Of a DNA stretch of 64,000 nt, positions 23,244 through 35,153 are shown piece after piece (the first letter of the stretch is position 1; each line of letters opens with the position of its first letter). The DNA is from Sipunculus nudus. Taxonomy: Eukaryota; Annelida; Sipuncula; Golfingiida; Sipunculidae. Where the stretch lies: NCBI GenBank assembly GCA_026874595.1, contig CM049314.1, positions 37,243,229 through 37,307,228 of the forward strand, read 5' to 3'. The position numbers were made by a program, and so were the translations under genes. The notes under the pieces are model-generated. The model had not been told where the DNA came from and did no database searches. It saw only the letters and a list, made by a program, of their open reading frames with translations.

Positions 23244-24845
23244 GTAATTTTCACCCTTTAATAACTTTAGTTATTAATAGATTAAGCTATTTCTTGTCTA
23301 GTACGTCCTGTCCCACATCTCGAGGATGATACGTATATTAGTAAGATAACCACAGTTACATTGAGAAAATATGAGAAAGAAAACTTGAGTATTTATACCA
23401 TCTGTGGTGTCCGCATATTCCATTCAGTGTATAGAACATGAGTGCATGGGTAAAGCGTCAAATGTATAATTATTCCTTAAAACTATCGTAGGAAAGCTGA
23501 TAATATAGGTATTGTCATAGAGACGGGCCTTGCCACGGCGATGTCTTTTTTCACTAAACAGCAAGGATGTTCAGGGAGAAATCTCCTAGGAAACACACAA
23601 CTAGGTCATCTTGACCTAAATCCTGCGAGCTCCAGGGGAAACATGATCTTGCATGAAAATATTTTTATTGATCGAAGTTGGTAAATGGTTGCAATATTAT
23701 GCATAGAAATGAATGTCTCATCTTCAAGACTATCAACATGCAACGTTTGAACAGAATCGAAAAAACTGTCTGTGAGCTGTGCGGCCAAAAATTGCCAAAC
23801 TGGATATGTTAGGGTGCATTGCCTGAAACAAAATAGCTCATAAAGGCTGCAACTCTCAACTCCACACATTTAAGTTACATTGATCATGCATATGTAAACT
23901 GTCCTGGCGCAACCTTGTTAAGCCGTTTTCTGCTAGCCAAATGTCACATTTCATTTTCCTTCGGATAACAAAGAATGTTTACGTCTTTGATTTTTATAAC
24001 ATGCAAGAAAGAGTCATTAAGTGAGTTTGAACTGAGTTTATTTTAGAATATTTAAATTTTATTTATCAAACTTTTGTCGATATCAAGCGTTTTAATACAT
24101 GTTATGTCTGCTACTCAATATGTCAAGAACTTCTGAGGCAATGGGCACCTGATTTCACGAACATGTTTAACCTATAACTGGTTTATCTGTATTAACTTCC
24201 AAAAAATGGCAGCAATATGGAAATAACTTATTTTCTCTGTTTGCTGAAAATGTGTATTATACATTACCAAATATTATTTGACTACTGTTGGTGTCACTTA
24301 TGTTTGCCTAATTCACGTGAGCCAAAATATTATACTGGCCCATTTCTGAATATTATTCAGATGTATTCTATAGGTTGCACCGGTTATACTGGAAACTAGC
24401 AAAAATCTTTAGTGTCAGTGAAATATTTTATTGTCGTTAACTATATTGTACAGTTTGGCGAAGTTTAGACCACTCCTTCTTTGGTTTAGAATGACAGAGT
24501 ATAGTTACTATTGTGACATTTTGCAGGACATAATTTGTAATTTATAGACCGGGATGTTTTAAACTATTAACCAGACAGTTTCATAAAACCTTTTCTGGTT
24601 AATCCAAGGATAGGCAACGGTGATCTATATTTATGTCCCAGGCCTTTACTACCATACCAAATTTAGGTGAGTGTCATGGTCCATGAAGCACTTGTTATTT
24701 GTCGTAATGACATAATTTATATATGAATATTAGTTCTTTTGTACTATTGAATGAAACGCTTTACCAATAAAAATGCGCCCGCATTATCAGAGCTTCCTTT
24801 AAGTTATTTTTTTCTATTTCTTTTTTCTGCAAATTACCTTTCCAG
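23244..24845 (+). other. 1.6-kb intron
   Basis: No repeat family, exon or RNA gene recognised in it. Confidence 0.5.
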
Positions 24846-24976
24846 AACTCTCAACTGCATTTCACGATCACTTAGAAGACCTCGCACCGTTCCTTGTAGG
24901 AAAGGAACGCTTGCATCCCCAACTGTTTGATGGGAAGACGAAAATCTTGGTTCAAGACATGCCTGATATAATCGAG
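24846..24976 (+). CDS. GTPase exon, end of the G domain
   Basis: Encodes ELSTAFHDHLEDLAPFLVG and KTKILVQDMPDIIE, matching the family stretch with LIPLLL followed by NGxxITCRxLVEY. Phase 1 in, phase 0 out. Confidence 0.75.
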
Positions 24977-25085
24977 GTAAAAAGTCTGCATCTTCTATTT
25001 TTTTACAGATGAATTCAAATATGTAATAAAATAACTGCAAATCCAGACTGCTATCCACATAAACTGACCATGTTTTCTTTAACAG

Positions 25086-25330
25086 ACGTACGTGAAATGC
25101 CTAAACAGTAAGGGGGAAACGGGAGCAGGATCAGTGAAAAAGGTAAATAACCGTTCTGTTTAATAGGAACTTCCCAATCAGCGGTGCCAATGCGATGATT
25201 CCCTCATTGAAATGTCTCTATAGTTGAATATAACTTCTTTCTTACAAAACCGAAACTGAAGGCACACATGGAAGCTAAGAACGTGGTTGAGTTTGATCGG
25301 GAATATTTCTGGCTCTAAAGTCGAATGGAG
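25086..25330 (+). CDS. Hinge exons to the helical domain (two exons, one with a stop)
   Basis: Exon 25086-25142 encodes TYVKCLNSKGETGAGSVKK (compare family EYFKAYIKIY). Exon 25262-25330 encodes AHMEAKNVVEFDREYFWL, stop, SRME, aligning with the atlastin EANNLAAVATAKDTY, KKMEE stretch. The TAA is at 25316-25318. Both phase 0. Confidence 0.65.
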
Positions 25331-25564
25331 GTATTTGTTCTTGTAATATTTTACCCACTATGTATTAACATACTATCTATGTATTTACTCAAATAGAATG
25401 TGAAAGTTAAACCTGTCATATTATGTGGTCAGAACGAGCTATTCCAATAACAGTTGTCCATTGCCTGCCGTGTATGATCCTGATTGATCATGTAATTCTC
25501 ATATTTCTATTCAAGTTGGATTACATTGTACTTACATTATACATAGAGTGTACTTCTTTCTCAG

Positions 25565-25989
25565 GATATCACTTTATACGAGAATGCATTTGATTTTGAG
25601 ACTATTTTGAATGATGTCTTGGAAGAAAGCAAGAGCCGCCAAAGGGGCATTTTCCGCGGCAAGTTGGCTCTGAAATTCGAAAAGATGCTGGCGGACGTGA
25701 CGAAAGCTCGAATTAAAGCAAAAAAAGATGAAATGGTTTGAAAGTTTTGCACTTTTATACAAACGCCATTTTTTTATACTGGGGTCAATGGAAGCCATAT
25801 TTTCACGGAATTTATACATTTTTCTTTTATAAATTATAACTTATATTTTTGTCTAAAGCCTAGAATAAACTTTTTATATATAAGGAGGAACATCGAACAA
25901 AGATATACAGAGAGAGAGCCGCCCAAGTTGATGAAGCTATCAAGGAATTACGTGATTTTGCTCGAGGAAAACAGGAAATGTTGCGAGCG
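25565..25989 (+). CDS. GBP-like helical domain, first exons
   Basis: Exon 25565-25735 (57 codons) includes LEESKSRQRGIFRGK and ADVTKARIKAKKDEM, similar to the GBP helical block with REAIEVF and LEARRDDF. Exon 25885-25989 (35 codons) has EEHRTKIYRERAAQVDEAIK and RDFARGKQEMLRA. Phase 0 throughout, no stops. Confidence 0.8.
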
Positions 25990-26167
25990 GTAAAAACTAT
26001 ATAATTAAAAAGTTAACCCATATTATAAATCTTTACTTTATTTTTGTAGACTCTTATCGGTACTATCTTCTAGCAGTAATTTTTTTTCTGCGATGCTTCA
26101 TCTAGAATCGTAATTCCTCCCATGGCTCATGCTACATAAAATAAATATTTACTTCTATATTCTGTAG

Positions 26168-26884
26168 GATGACACAGAAGGTGCATTCACAAGATATTGC
26201 TCAGAGGTAGAAGAACAAACACTAATATTGTCTCGGACAATGAAACAAGGACGGGAGCTTTTCCGGGACAGGTTTGCTGATGCTGTAGGTGATATCAAAC
26301 AAAAAACAGAAGCGATAAAGTCTGAACACCAGGTAATCCAAATGTGCCAAAGCCTGAAATGCATTTTGAGGAAATTCTGCGCCGACCAATCTTTGGTATA
26401 TCCACCCTGCAGAAACTATATTTTTTAACATGCGTTAGTTCTATATGTTCTTTTTTTTTAATCCCAGGGACACATAATTCTGCATAATACAAATGAACAA
26501 GAAAAATGGCTGAGCACCCTTAGGGATACATCCCAGGCAAGTGTCGATTTATTATTAAAGTTTTACCCTTAGGAATACCATAGATTTGTGTAAACGAACT
26601 CTTTTTATTCAGAGACCTTAATTTGGATAGTATTTCAATTATAAGGACGTGTCAAAAAAATAGAATATGTGGTCATAAATTATATTCTGATGTATTGCTT
26701 TTCTCTTTTCACTGTTAAAATACAATTTCAGAATACAACATATGAAGATTTTAGAAAGATCCTCAGTGAAACGAAAGCTAAACTACAAGAAAACTTGATT
26801 GGTATTGCAAAATTGATCTGTATAGAAAGATTTGAAGAAATTGCCCTGACTGACAGAAGAGATGCTTTGACAAGAGGAAAAGTG
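26168..26884 (+). CDS. Helical tail, three exons with one GC-AG intron
   Basis: Exons 26168-26332 (55 codons), 26468-26536 (23 codons) and 26732-26884 (51 codons), all phase 0 and open, rich in Glu, Lys, Arg and Gln. The middle exon ends CAG before GCAAGT, a textbook GC donor. Confidence 0.75.
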
Positions 26885-27452
26885 GTATATATCTGTGAAG
26901 TGCTAAGCCCAGTGTGGTAAAAAATCGTTAGTTTAGTCTGGTGGTTACCTCAAAAATTTAGTCCATGTCATAACAGATCGGATAATACAACAAATCTTGC
27001 TGATAAAGTGAATTTTATGGGAGGGTGCTCCCTAATGTATATCTTAGTTTGTTTAGAAACATGAACATCATTTGCCTTTGCCCTTCGAATTAACCATATT
27101 AAGCATTATAATTAGTCGGTTATGAATAGCAGAGTCACCTGTAAACTGTGTATCAAATGAAAGCTGAAGAGTGATTGTTTTTAATGCATATTTCTTTTTG
27201 TCTGATTCTTTTGGAGAATGATGTTATGTAGGACTTACTGATATTTAGTATTTTGGAAAGTGCAGCTTGATTTGTGAACATTTGATTTCGATGAAGACCA
27301 TCCGTCCCACTATTGTTTATTTGCAAATTTACTCTTTGAGAAAACATTTTCTGAAAATTTATCCAGAACATTGTTAGCCTGATTTACTTACATTGTTTTT
27401 ATTTTTTGACATAAGATATTAAATGTTTTCCAGTTATAAATAATACTTTCAG

Positions 27453-27503
27453 GAAATCGCAGGATTAGAAAAATATTATCAATATCGGTGCTTCATGCGT
27501 CAG
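27453..27503 (+). CDS. Helical tail micro-exon (17 codons)
   Basis: Encodes EIAGLEKYYQYRCFMRQ. Same length and similar YxQYR core as the second-copy exon at 57512-57562. Confidence 0.7.
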
Positions 27504-27829
27504 GTAGGTGATTTTTTTCACATTTTCCAGGAAATCGTTACATTTTCATCAGGGGGATCAATGGGCCTGGTCTTCTTTTAAAACATTAAACTGAGTTTCC
27601 TCTTGGTCAGTTCCAGTTCACATATGTGTTATATATTTACATTTGTTTTCGATTAAATAATTTCAGCTAATAGATTATAATAAATATTTCAAACCTCTGA
27701 GGCTTCGTAACGTGTTTTGCATGGAGAAAAAACGAATTGCAGGCACTTCGAGATAAGTTATGAGAAATATTTATAACCCTTTGAAAAACCATCATTCATG
27801 AGAAAGGTAGAACATTATACTTTTTTAAG

Positions 27830-28033
27830 ACTAAATGGGAAGAAACCCCTGAAGACTTTAACGGCTTGGATATGGAGCATCAAAAATACTTTCAAACAAT
27901 ACGAGATGCCCTAAAAACAAAGCTAGACGAGCTGAAATGCACAAATATACAAAGAGAAGATGAAATGAAGAAACTGGAAACTAGAACCAGCAAAGCTATC
28001 AACGAAATAAAAAATCGCATGAAAGAGGCAAAT
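27830..28033 (+). CDS. Helical tail exon (68 codons)
   Basis: Starts TKWEETPEDFNGLDMEHQKY and continues as an amphipathic helix. Exact same length as the counterpart at 58507-58710. The 3' intron is 1.1 kb and holds an (AT)n tract. Confidence 0.8.
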
Positions 28034-29014
28034 GTGAGTGTAGTTTAACATTCTTTAGCTCTGAGCCAAGTGAAACAACATATAGCCATATAGTCATCAG
28101 TTACCCTCTTCCCTTGTGCAAAGAGCTAAGGATGTGAATAAATCTTGTAGGATATTTTCCCTTTAACGTTAACGGTTAATCTACTCTGTATTGTCTGAAA
28201 TAGCCAATATCGATTGTGTCTTAGAATTTCCACTTCATCAATTGCACAATCCAAGAAATGTTTTAATGTAAATAATCAACAAACACAGGAGCTCTTTAGC
28301 AATTTTTTTCTAACTGTTGAATTCCAAAAATGACTCAGCAAGTAACAATTTTTCACCAGTAAGAAAAGAGGAAACTTGTATTACCACGAGAAAAAGATGT
28401 ATCGAAAATGTATCTCCGTAATTATGCAGCATAACATTGAAAGTTAACTGCGGAAAAGTGCATGGGGAAGCAAAATTCCAGACGGGCTGCCAGTTTTATA
28501 GAACATTTGTCAAATTCCAAAAGTCTGTATTTTGAGTATTCATAAAAGACTCCAGGGACTGTAGCATATCCAATTTCTAGAGCATTGAAAAGAAATCCAG
28601 GGTTCAGATCTTCTTCCAACGACGGCTTATCCGATGTGTATAATGCCTTTCCTGTCAAGATACTGATGACTCCATATTCAAGGGTATTAGAATGTATGGA
28701 TATGCTCCAATATAATTCTTTTCTGATAACAACTGTCTGCCAGGCTTACGTGACCCTGTGCAACTGGAAAATGAGAAATTTTCTTTCATTTGCTGTACTT
28801 TCATGTTGTTCTTGGCCTGCCTTGGTCAGTCTCGGGAAGTTATAAGAATATTTATAAAGTGTGAACTGTATATTCTTTGATAGGGCAAGACGTCTTATAG
28901 GTATTGTTTAGTTCGTCAGCTATATAATCAAATTGTGCTGTGTTCGATCTATTGTCTATTATCATCTATAACAAGTGATTTACATAGTGTTCTGATCTTA
29001 TCATCACATGATGA

Positions 29015-29018
<4 letters not shown>

Positions 29019-29082
<64 letters not shown>
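29019..29082. repeat. (TA)n microsatellite
   Basis: Intronic TA run ending about 40 bases before the next acceptor. Confidence 0.95.
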
Positions 29083-29085
<3 letters not shown>

Positions 29086-29123
29086 TTGATTATTTATAAA
29101 ATATAATATGTTGAGCAACACAG

Positions 29124-29546
29124 GTCATTCTCAATGAAGAAAGACGTAGGGCGTCCGAGAAGGGCAGAAAAACATATGACCAAGCCATGGTAGGTGGAAT
29201 AAATCTATGAATGTTTGTGTGTGTGTGTGTGTGAGCGTGTGTACTATGAGATCAACCGAGCAAAGTAGTTTTTGCTTGTTTTCATATCAATCTGTGAAAT
29301 CTACTGAGTAAAGGCAATTCTGGATTATATTATTTCCACCCTTTGAAATCTCTATTGCATTCCTTAGGAAAATATCGCAAAGACTGGTTCAGTTGATGAT
29401 ATCATAAAGACACACAGGAAGGCCACGCGTAATGCTGTACAGATGGCGAGAGATGCTTTTCCAAAATTTGACCATGAGGAACAACTGATAAGAACACTGG
29501 AAGATATCAGAGATATAATGATTGAAGAAAAAAGAAACAGCTTGAG
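29124..29546 (+). CDS. Helical tail, two exons
   Basis: Exon 29124-29189 (22 codons) and exon 29368-29546 (59 codons plus 2 bases; MARDAFPKFDHEEQLIRTL). The counterpart of the second exon in copy 2 ends in phase 0; here the only donor gives phase 2, as though one G had been lost. Confidence 0.75.
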
Positions 29547-29649
29547 GTATATCGATAATTACTTAGTGTCTACCAATATTATTATATTTTAAAATGAAGT
29601 TTTCAGTGTTGGGTCCTATTACGGGGCTTCTATTACTATTACTTTTAAT

Positions 29650-30700
29650 ACCTGCCGGTTAATCGGAGATTTATGCAAGCATGTTGGTAAGATGCGCACA
29701 TCTGTTTGTGAGTGTGTTTGTCCCGATGTTTGTCAGTGATCTCCTGGCCACAATTTTGTAGCAATCAATCTGAAACATGCTGAGTTGCTTTAAAGTCAAA
29801 AGTCCTCGAAGCTTTTTGTTTTTAGTGAACATATGACAAAGTTCAAGGTCAGGGTCATCAAAAACCTGTAAATTTTTTTTCATCATAACTATGGAATATT
29901 GGTCCTATCTTCACAAACTAAGACTCATTTTCTTCCTCTGCGTCTTTTTCATAACATGATCTTGTCATCTTGCCTCAACTTTGTGTGACTTTGTTAGTAT
30001 GGCTGTCTGTCTGCCAGTTGTCCTGAATTTCGCCTTCTTGTTGGTTCTTGTGTCTTACATATAGCACTCTACAGGCCACAGTTTTGCAGGAATCCTTTTG
30101 AAATTGGTACATCTTTTGTCATACACTCATATATTAAATATAAACCTTAATTACATATACTATAGCTTATTTTCTTTCCCTGGGTCTCCTTCATAACTTG
30201 GTCAAGTTACCTGGTCTCAATTTGTGTAACTTTGTCTGTCACTGCAAAACACTCCAAAATCTTATTTTCCTCATAACTTTGTCAGTTCTGGTCCTATCTT
30301 TACAAACTTTGGCTCATGTTTTTTATCATCTTTGTCTTCTGCAACGGATTAATCTAGTCAACTTGTCTCTACTATAAGTCACTTTGTTAATATGCCTGTC
30401 TGTTTGTCAGTTGTCCTCAAATTTGCCTTCTTGCTGGTTCTTGTCTCAATTATATAGCATTCTACAGGCCACAGTTTACTAGGAATCACTTATCGCACAT
30501 GGGAATGATTTCGGAAAGCTTTATGCTTATTTTTAAATAGGTCAAAGTTAAAGGTCAAGGTCACCATACACGCCAGAATTTTATTTTCCTCATAACTTTG
30601 CCAACATTGGTCCTATCTTTACAAACTATGGTTCATTTTCTTCCTCTGTCTCTTCTCATGACATGTTTTAGTTATCTGTCTTCCATTCTAGGTGAGATTT
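29650..30700. repeat. Tandem interspersed-repeat array
   Basis: A block around TGGTCCTATCTTTACAAAC occurs near 29897, 30291 and 30609, and a block around CTGTCTGT, GCCTTCTTG, CTACAGGCCACAG near 30003-30088 and 30395-30478. The units are about 320-390 bases and diverged. GTTCAAGGTCAGGGTCA and related strings recur. Confidence 0.7.
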
Positions 30701-32929
30701 TTATTTCACATCTTTGTCGAAAACAGTCACAGCGACATTAACTGTACCTCATTTTTTCGCCACACTGTCCTCAATGACCTTGGCCTTGGTATTAATGTTT
30801 GTCTGACCTATGATCTTCTTGTTTCTTAATTCATCTATTACTATTATAACAGTTTGTCTCCCATTACTGTTACTATTACTTGGCTTCTATTACCCATACT
30901 ATTACCGTACTAATATTTTACTTTCAAATAGTTATATTAGCATATGCTGACCTTGCCCCCTACATGACCCCACCGCCATCCCCTCTAACTGAAACTTCAA
31001 CATGTGCGTATATTTAATTGCACTATTCTTGTAAATTTTGTCCTCAATTAAAAATGAAATTAAATAGATTTAAATCCTTTAGTATAAATGATATTTCTGT
31101 GGCAATTAATGCGTACAATTTGGCTAAGTTCAGCATTATTTCCTGCTAGTTCATGATCAGTACAAAATAAACCCAGATCCGTAGCTTCAATCACCATATA
31201 GTTAAAACACTATATCTTACCTTTAATTATACATTTCACACAATGTTCAACAACAAATCAAATACAAGTTTACGTTAAGCATAGGTTAAAAAGAGAAATA
31301 GAAAGGTTTGAATAATTATGAGGCATGACAATATTAATTGAATGTTTGGTGCAAGTAGGTTTAATAAAATACGATCAGTTCCTGTTCAACAACAAAAGTT
31401 ATATTGATGCATATATCTATAAATATTTTTAATTATAGGAAATACAATGTGCACATGTTCAACAAAACACAGAAGTCATGGGAATTTCTTGTCTCCCACC
31501 GATTTATTACATCTCGTTAGATTGATCCATTTTAATGTTTATTACACATGGTAAGCGTCAGATTTGAAACACACTCAGCAAAATTTGTTCAAGCCATAGT
31601 ACTGAGGCTGCAATAATGATTGAATAGTACAAACATGGCCACATTCACTGTCCGGGGCACCACCAATTATCATATCAGAGGTTATTTCAATCAGATTGTC
31701 TACCTCAGAAGTACTCAAACATCAGTAGCACGGTCTATACTCGGGTGACAATAACGTACATCACATAATGTGTAAACTGGCCAAGCACTACAGCGATGTT
31801 TACTGACTAAGATTAGTTAATGAATCTACAAACAAGCCTAGGGTTTACCTAAATGGTTATCATCTCAAGACAGTGCCTGATGCCCCGTGCCCACTGGACC
31901 ATGACAGCATCTGGCATAAACTAATCACACTACAACTTTAGCCTTTTCCTGTGGTTCACTACAATCAAACAAACCCCCATTTCTGACCTCTTTTAGTCAA
32001 GCGTTGTAATAGTTATTCTTCTAATACTTGGGGTCCTAATACTATTTCTATTACAGGTCAAAATTTCTTGTCTATTACTATTACTTTGTGGACCTGTATT
32101 TTTTATTATTATAACTATTACTCCATCCATGGTAGTTAGGAACTGCTGTCATCAATTTTCTATTTGCTTTTATGAATAATTCTCCAAGCCTTTCGGAAAG
32201 GTCGACAAACTGTTGCTTTCCTTTTTGAAAGCAACGGAGAAAATATTTCATTGGTGCCTAAATATTACACGTGTGTGTGTATCCTCGGTTATCCTTGTGT
32301 ATCCTAGGTTGTTCCAATCAACGAAAGACTCATTTGCACTTGCTGTTTATAAATATATTAAAGGTCAACTATTACATCTAACAACCAAACAGTGCAACTA
32401 CTGGTAGTTTTATATGGAAGAAGTTTAGCCAGAATTTTAAGATATTGTCTTTATGATGCTTACATTTTAATGTTACCCGACGGTCATTATTCGGTTTAGA
32501 TTTTTATTAAGTATTTAAAAATTACAGTTCATATTTAACAATGCAGTGTTCACAATTTGGCTATATTTTTTTCTTATATAATACATTTAAAATATCCATT
32601 GCCTGCGTCTTAACAACTTATTGAACCCTAGGTATCGTTATACAACTTTTCATATATGTAGATGTCATATCTTTATATATTTATACACTGAATTTTATAA
32701 ATATAGAAGTTCAATACATCACAGTTAAAGTATTCACCAGTGGAGCATAAGTACCTTATTTAGATATCACTTATATATATCAAATGTAATTATTATGACT
32801 TCATAATAAAATTCATAAATTCTTTTACTATAGATAATAAGATTTCATAATATTCTCGTACTATATATGTTACCCTTCATAATATTGTCCAAGGATTTAT
32901 TAGGTCGACTTACAAGATATGGTCCATTT

Positions 32930-32933
<4 letters not shown>

Positions 32934-32998
<65 letters not shown>

Positions 32999-32999
32999 G
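32934..32999. repeat. (AT)n microsatellite
   Basis: AT run with an ACAT and GTAT interruption near its end. Confidence 0.9.
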
Positions 33000-33325
33000 T
33001 ATATTATAGTATAGTTGTGTTAGTCTTTAACTGAAGAAAATACGATGAAGATGCCTTAATGCAGTCTCACTGTTTATTTATTAACTAGCCCTCGACGTTT
33101 TTGCCCCTTCATCAGGTGGCAAGCGGGATTTGTATACATCATAATAAGTGCGTATACCTACGTATGCTTATATATGTTTATAATTTACCAATTATGTCAA
33201 TATTAACCTAAGTCAGGTATATAATCATGGACTCACACAATTTTATTGCTACCATGCCTATTGTCATTTACGTCCACGAATATTATTGATTAACTTCAAA
33301 TAACGTGTGAGAGAGCGAGATCTCA

Positions 33326-33380
33326 GCATAACATTTGTGTATATATTAATGTCATATCAATATATACACAAATGTTATGC
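33326..33380. repeat. Perfect 22-bp inverted repeat (hairpin)
   Basis: Left arm 33326-33347 and right arm 33359-33380 are exact reverse complements with an 11-base loop. It lies in the last long intron of the CARD-GBP gene. Confidence 0.85.
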
Positions 33381-33658
33381 ACAACTTTATCTTTAATATT
33401 GAATTATTACCATAGCCCATTCGAAACATAATCTGCTGGAGCGTCATGGTACCAGTTCAGTGTGTACAATGAGTGAACCATCACACTGTAATATATAACA
33501 CATTATTAGCCATACGCATAAATGCAATCGTTTTTTATACAAATTCCACCTGCCACATGATGAAGGAACTCCTAGCTGTGAAAGCTCGCAAAAAAAAATT
33601 AAACAGTCTTCATCTTATATATGTAGGTGTCTTCATCTTATATATATATATATTTCAG

Positions 33659-33730
33659 AATACGTACGTATGCCGTTGCAGACACGTGCTATCTGAAGGA
33701 ACTCAATTTTACTGTTCAATTATGGACGAG
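33659..33730 (+). CDS. Tail exon, Cys-containing (24 codons)
   Basis: Encodes TYVCRCRHVLSEGTQFYCSI and MDE. Phase 0. Same length and pattern as 61186-61257 (WRCKHAL, IYC). Confidence 0.75.
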
Positions 33731-33945
33731 GTGGGTTCCTTAATATAAACGTAAACCAAAATATTCTCAACGATCCTTGATCTATTTTGGTTTAAAGACC
33801 TACCGGTCAAGGACATGATACATGAATAACCTCAACCAGGGGTCTACTGAGCGCCCTTTATTAAAAATTACCTATATTGCATGTTTGTTTGATTAAATAT
33901 TCTTTAATGCAAAGGTCCATTATTACTTCAATAAATATGTCTCAG

Positions 33946-34281
33946 ATTTACTTAGACCAACGCATTTACAATACAACCGAAAAGTTTGATGAAGATCACG
34001 ATCGTGCTGCTGAAAAGTTCGTTGAGCCATTGAACGCCTTTCGGGATTATCACCAATCACACTTAGTAAGCTCAATTACTGAGAAAGTTCAACGACTTGC
34101 CCTGGCAGACCGAAAAGAGAAGTACCGAGGCTTCAATAAACTGAATGATCCGAGTGGCCAGACTAGTTGGAAGAAGATGTGGCAGTCAATGATTGAGAAG
34201 CGGATTTATACGAAGTTTGGATTTGAGACGAACATCAACTTGTGGTTCTCCGATCTCTGTGTCAGTTTGTTTGGTAAATAG
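33946..34281 (+). CDS. Last exon: W-rich C-terminal domain
   Basis: 111 residues and a TAG stop. A charged helical start leads to SWKKMWQSMIEKRIYTKFGF and NINLWFSDLCVSLFGK. In the final 26 residues (RIYTKFGF to LFGK) it differs from the second copy at only three positions. I do not recognise the family; no CaaX box of the vertebrate GBP type is present. Confidence 0.85.
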   Translation: MYLDQRIYNTTEKFDEDHDRAAEKFVEPLNAFRDYHQSHLVSSITEKVQRLALADRKEKYRGFNKLNDPSGQTSWKKMWQSMIEKRIYTKFGFETNINLWFSDLCVSLFGK

Positions 34282-34869
34282 ACGTACAACACACTTTTAG
34301 CATGTTCCGACAGAATAATATGTACATATATTCCGAACAGATCGAGGTGCAACGTTGAGAAAAAAACAATGCGAACTCTGTTTAACATATATATTGGGCA
34401 TATCAGATAAGAAGTTAAACCAGATGTCTCTTCAATGATACATATGTGTATGACGCTGTGACCCTGTACTTTACTTTCGCATGAATTCCTATGAAACACC
34501 GACTATTGCACTGTTAAGGGATAGGGATACCAGCCTTACATATGATAAACTTAGTGGATAAAATTTTAAAAAGTTATACCATTTATCATTCCAGCATAGG
34601 AGCACGTTTAGCTGACGTGTAAATAGTTTTGTTTTTAATTTAACGTGCAAGGTTAAACAACTACAATTTTATTTTTCTAATGCTACATTTAGGGAGGTCA
34701 TGCAGAAATCTGATATGAAAGCTTAACTGTCTTAATAGCGACCTATATTCTATAAGCTTTTGGTCAAAACACAATTTAGGGCAAAAGGAAACCAGAAAGG
34801 GCCCTAATGGTGACGGTTGGAAAGGTAGGGGGCTATAGTCTGATTTCACTGACGATGTCAGTCTCATCC

Positions 34870-35153
34870 GACTTTACACTTTGCCTTCCTGGTCTTTCGG
34901 GCTTGTTCATTCTTCTTGCTTTTCTCAGCCCACTGAGGAGCATACAACCCATGCAGCCATATCAGGCGCTAGAAGGTAATTCGTTCTACGTTTGCCTTCC
35001 CTCATGACCAGTACCCATTTACTCCTGGGTCGAGAGAGCGCATCCTTGTGGTAAAGACGTCTAAAAGCAGACGGCGGTCAGAACGGGACGCGAACCCACA
35101 ACTTTGTGGTCACAAGTCCAGCGCCCTTAACCATTACTCCACCACACTCCACA
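34870..35153 (-). mobile_element. tRNA-derived SINE
   Basis: On the - strand the head reads GGTGGAGTAATGGTTAAGGG (A box) and GTGGGTTCGCGTCCCG (B box, near 35085-35100), a clear tRNA-like promoter. The body continues to a GTAAAGTC-type end near 34870, which is also the end of the SINE at 54890. Confidence 0.75.

Larger units (their letters stand above)
29547..33658 (+). other. 4.1-kb intron filled with repeats
   Basis: Holds the repeat array at 29650-30700, an (AT)n run at 32934-32999 and the perfect hairpin at 33326-33380. No exon or other gene recognised; the corresponding intron of copy 2 is only about 460 bases. Confidence 0.55.
15959..34281 (+). pseudogene. CARD-containing GBP/atlastin-like GTPase gene (probably recently disabled)
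   Basis: About 27 exons, roughly 1,200 codons. Order: CARD (15959-16395), unrecognised domain (16647-17575), GTPase domain of the atlastin/GBP family (18472-25330) with P-loop remnant, DTQG and FLVRDW motifs, then GBP-like helices (25565-29546) and a W-rich C-terminal domain (33946-34281). Most neighbouring exons join in matching phase and reading frames are almost entirely open, so it was functional until recently. Lesions seen: TAA at 15971-15973, TGA at 18621-18623 in place of the first P-loop Gly, an ACGAGC sequence where a GT donor is expected at 19465, TAA at 25316-25318, and a phase mismatch after 29546. The exon joining 17575 to 18472 was not found. In animals GBPs act as interferon-type antimicrobial GTPases and CARDs recruit caspase or signalling partners. 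Alternatives: assembly errors, or a disabled allele of a live gene. Confidence 0.65.
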
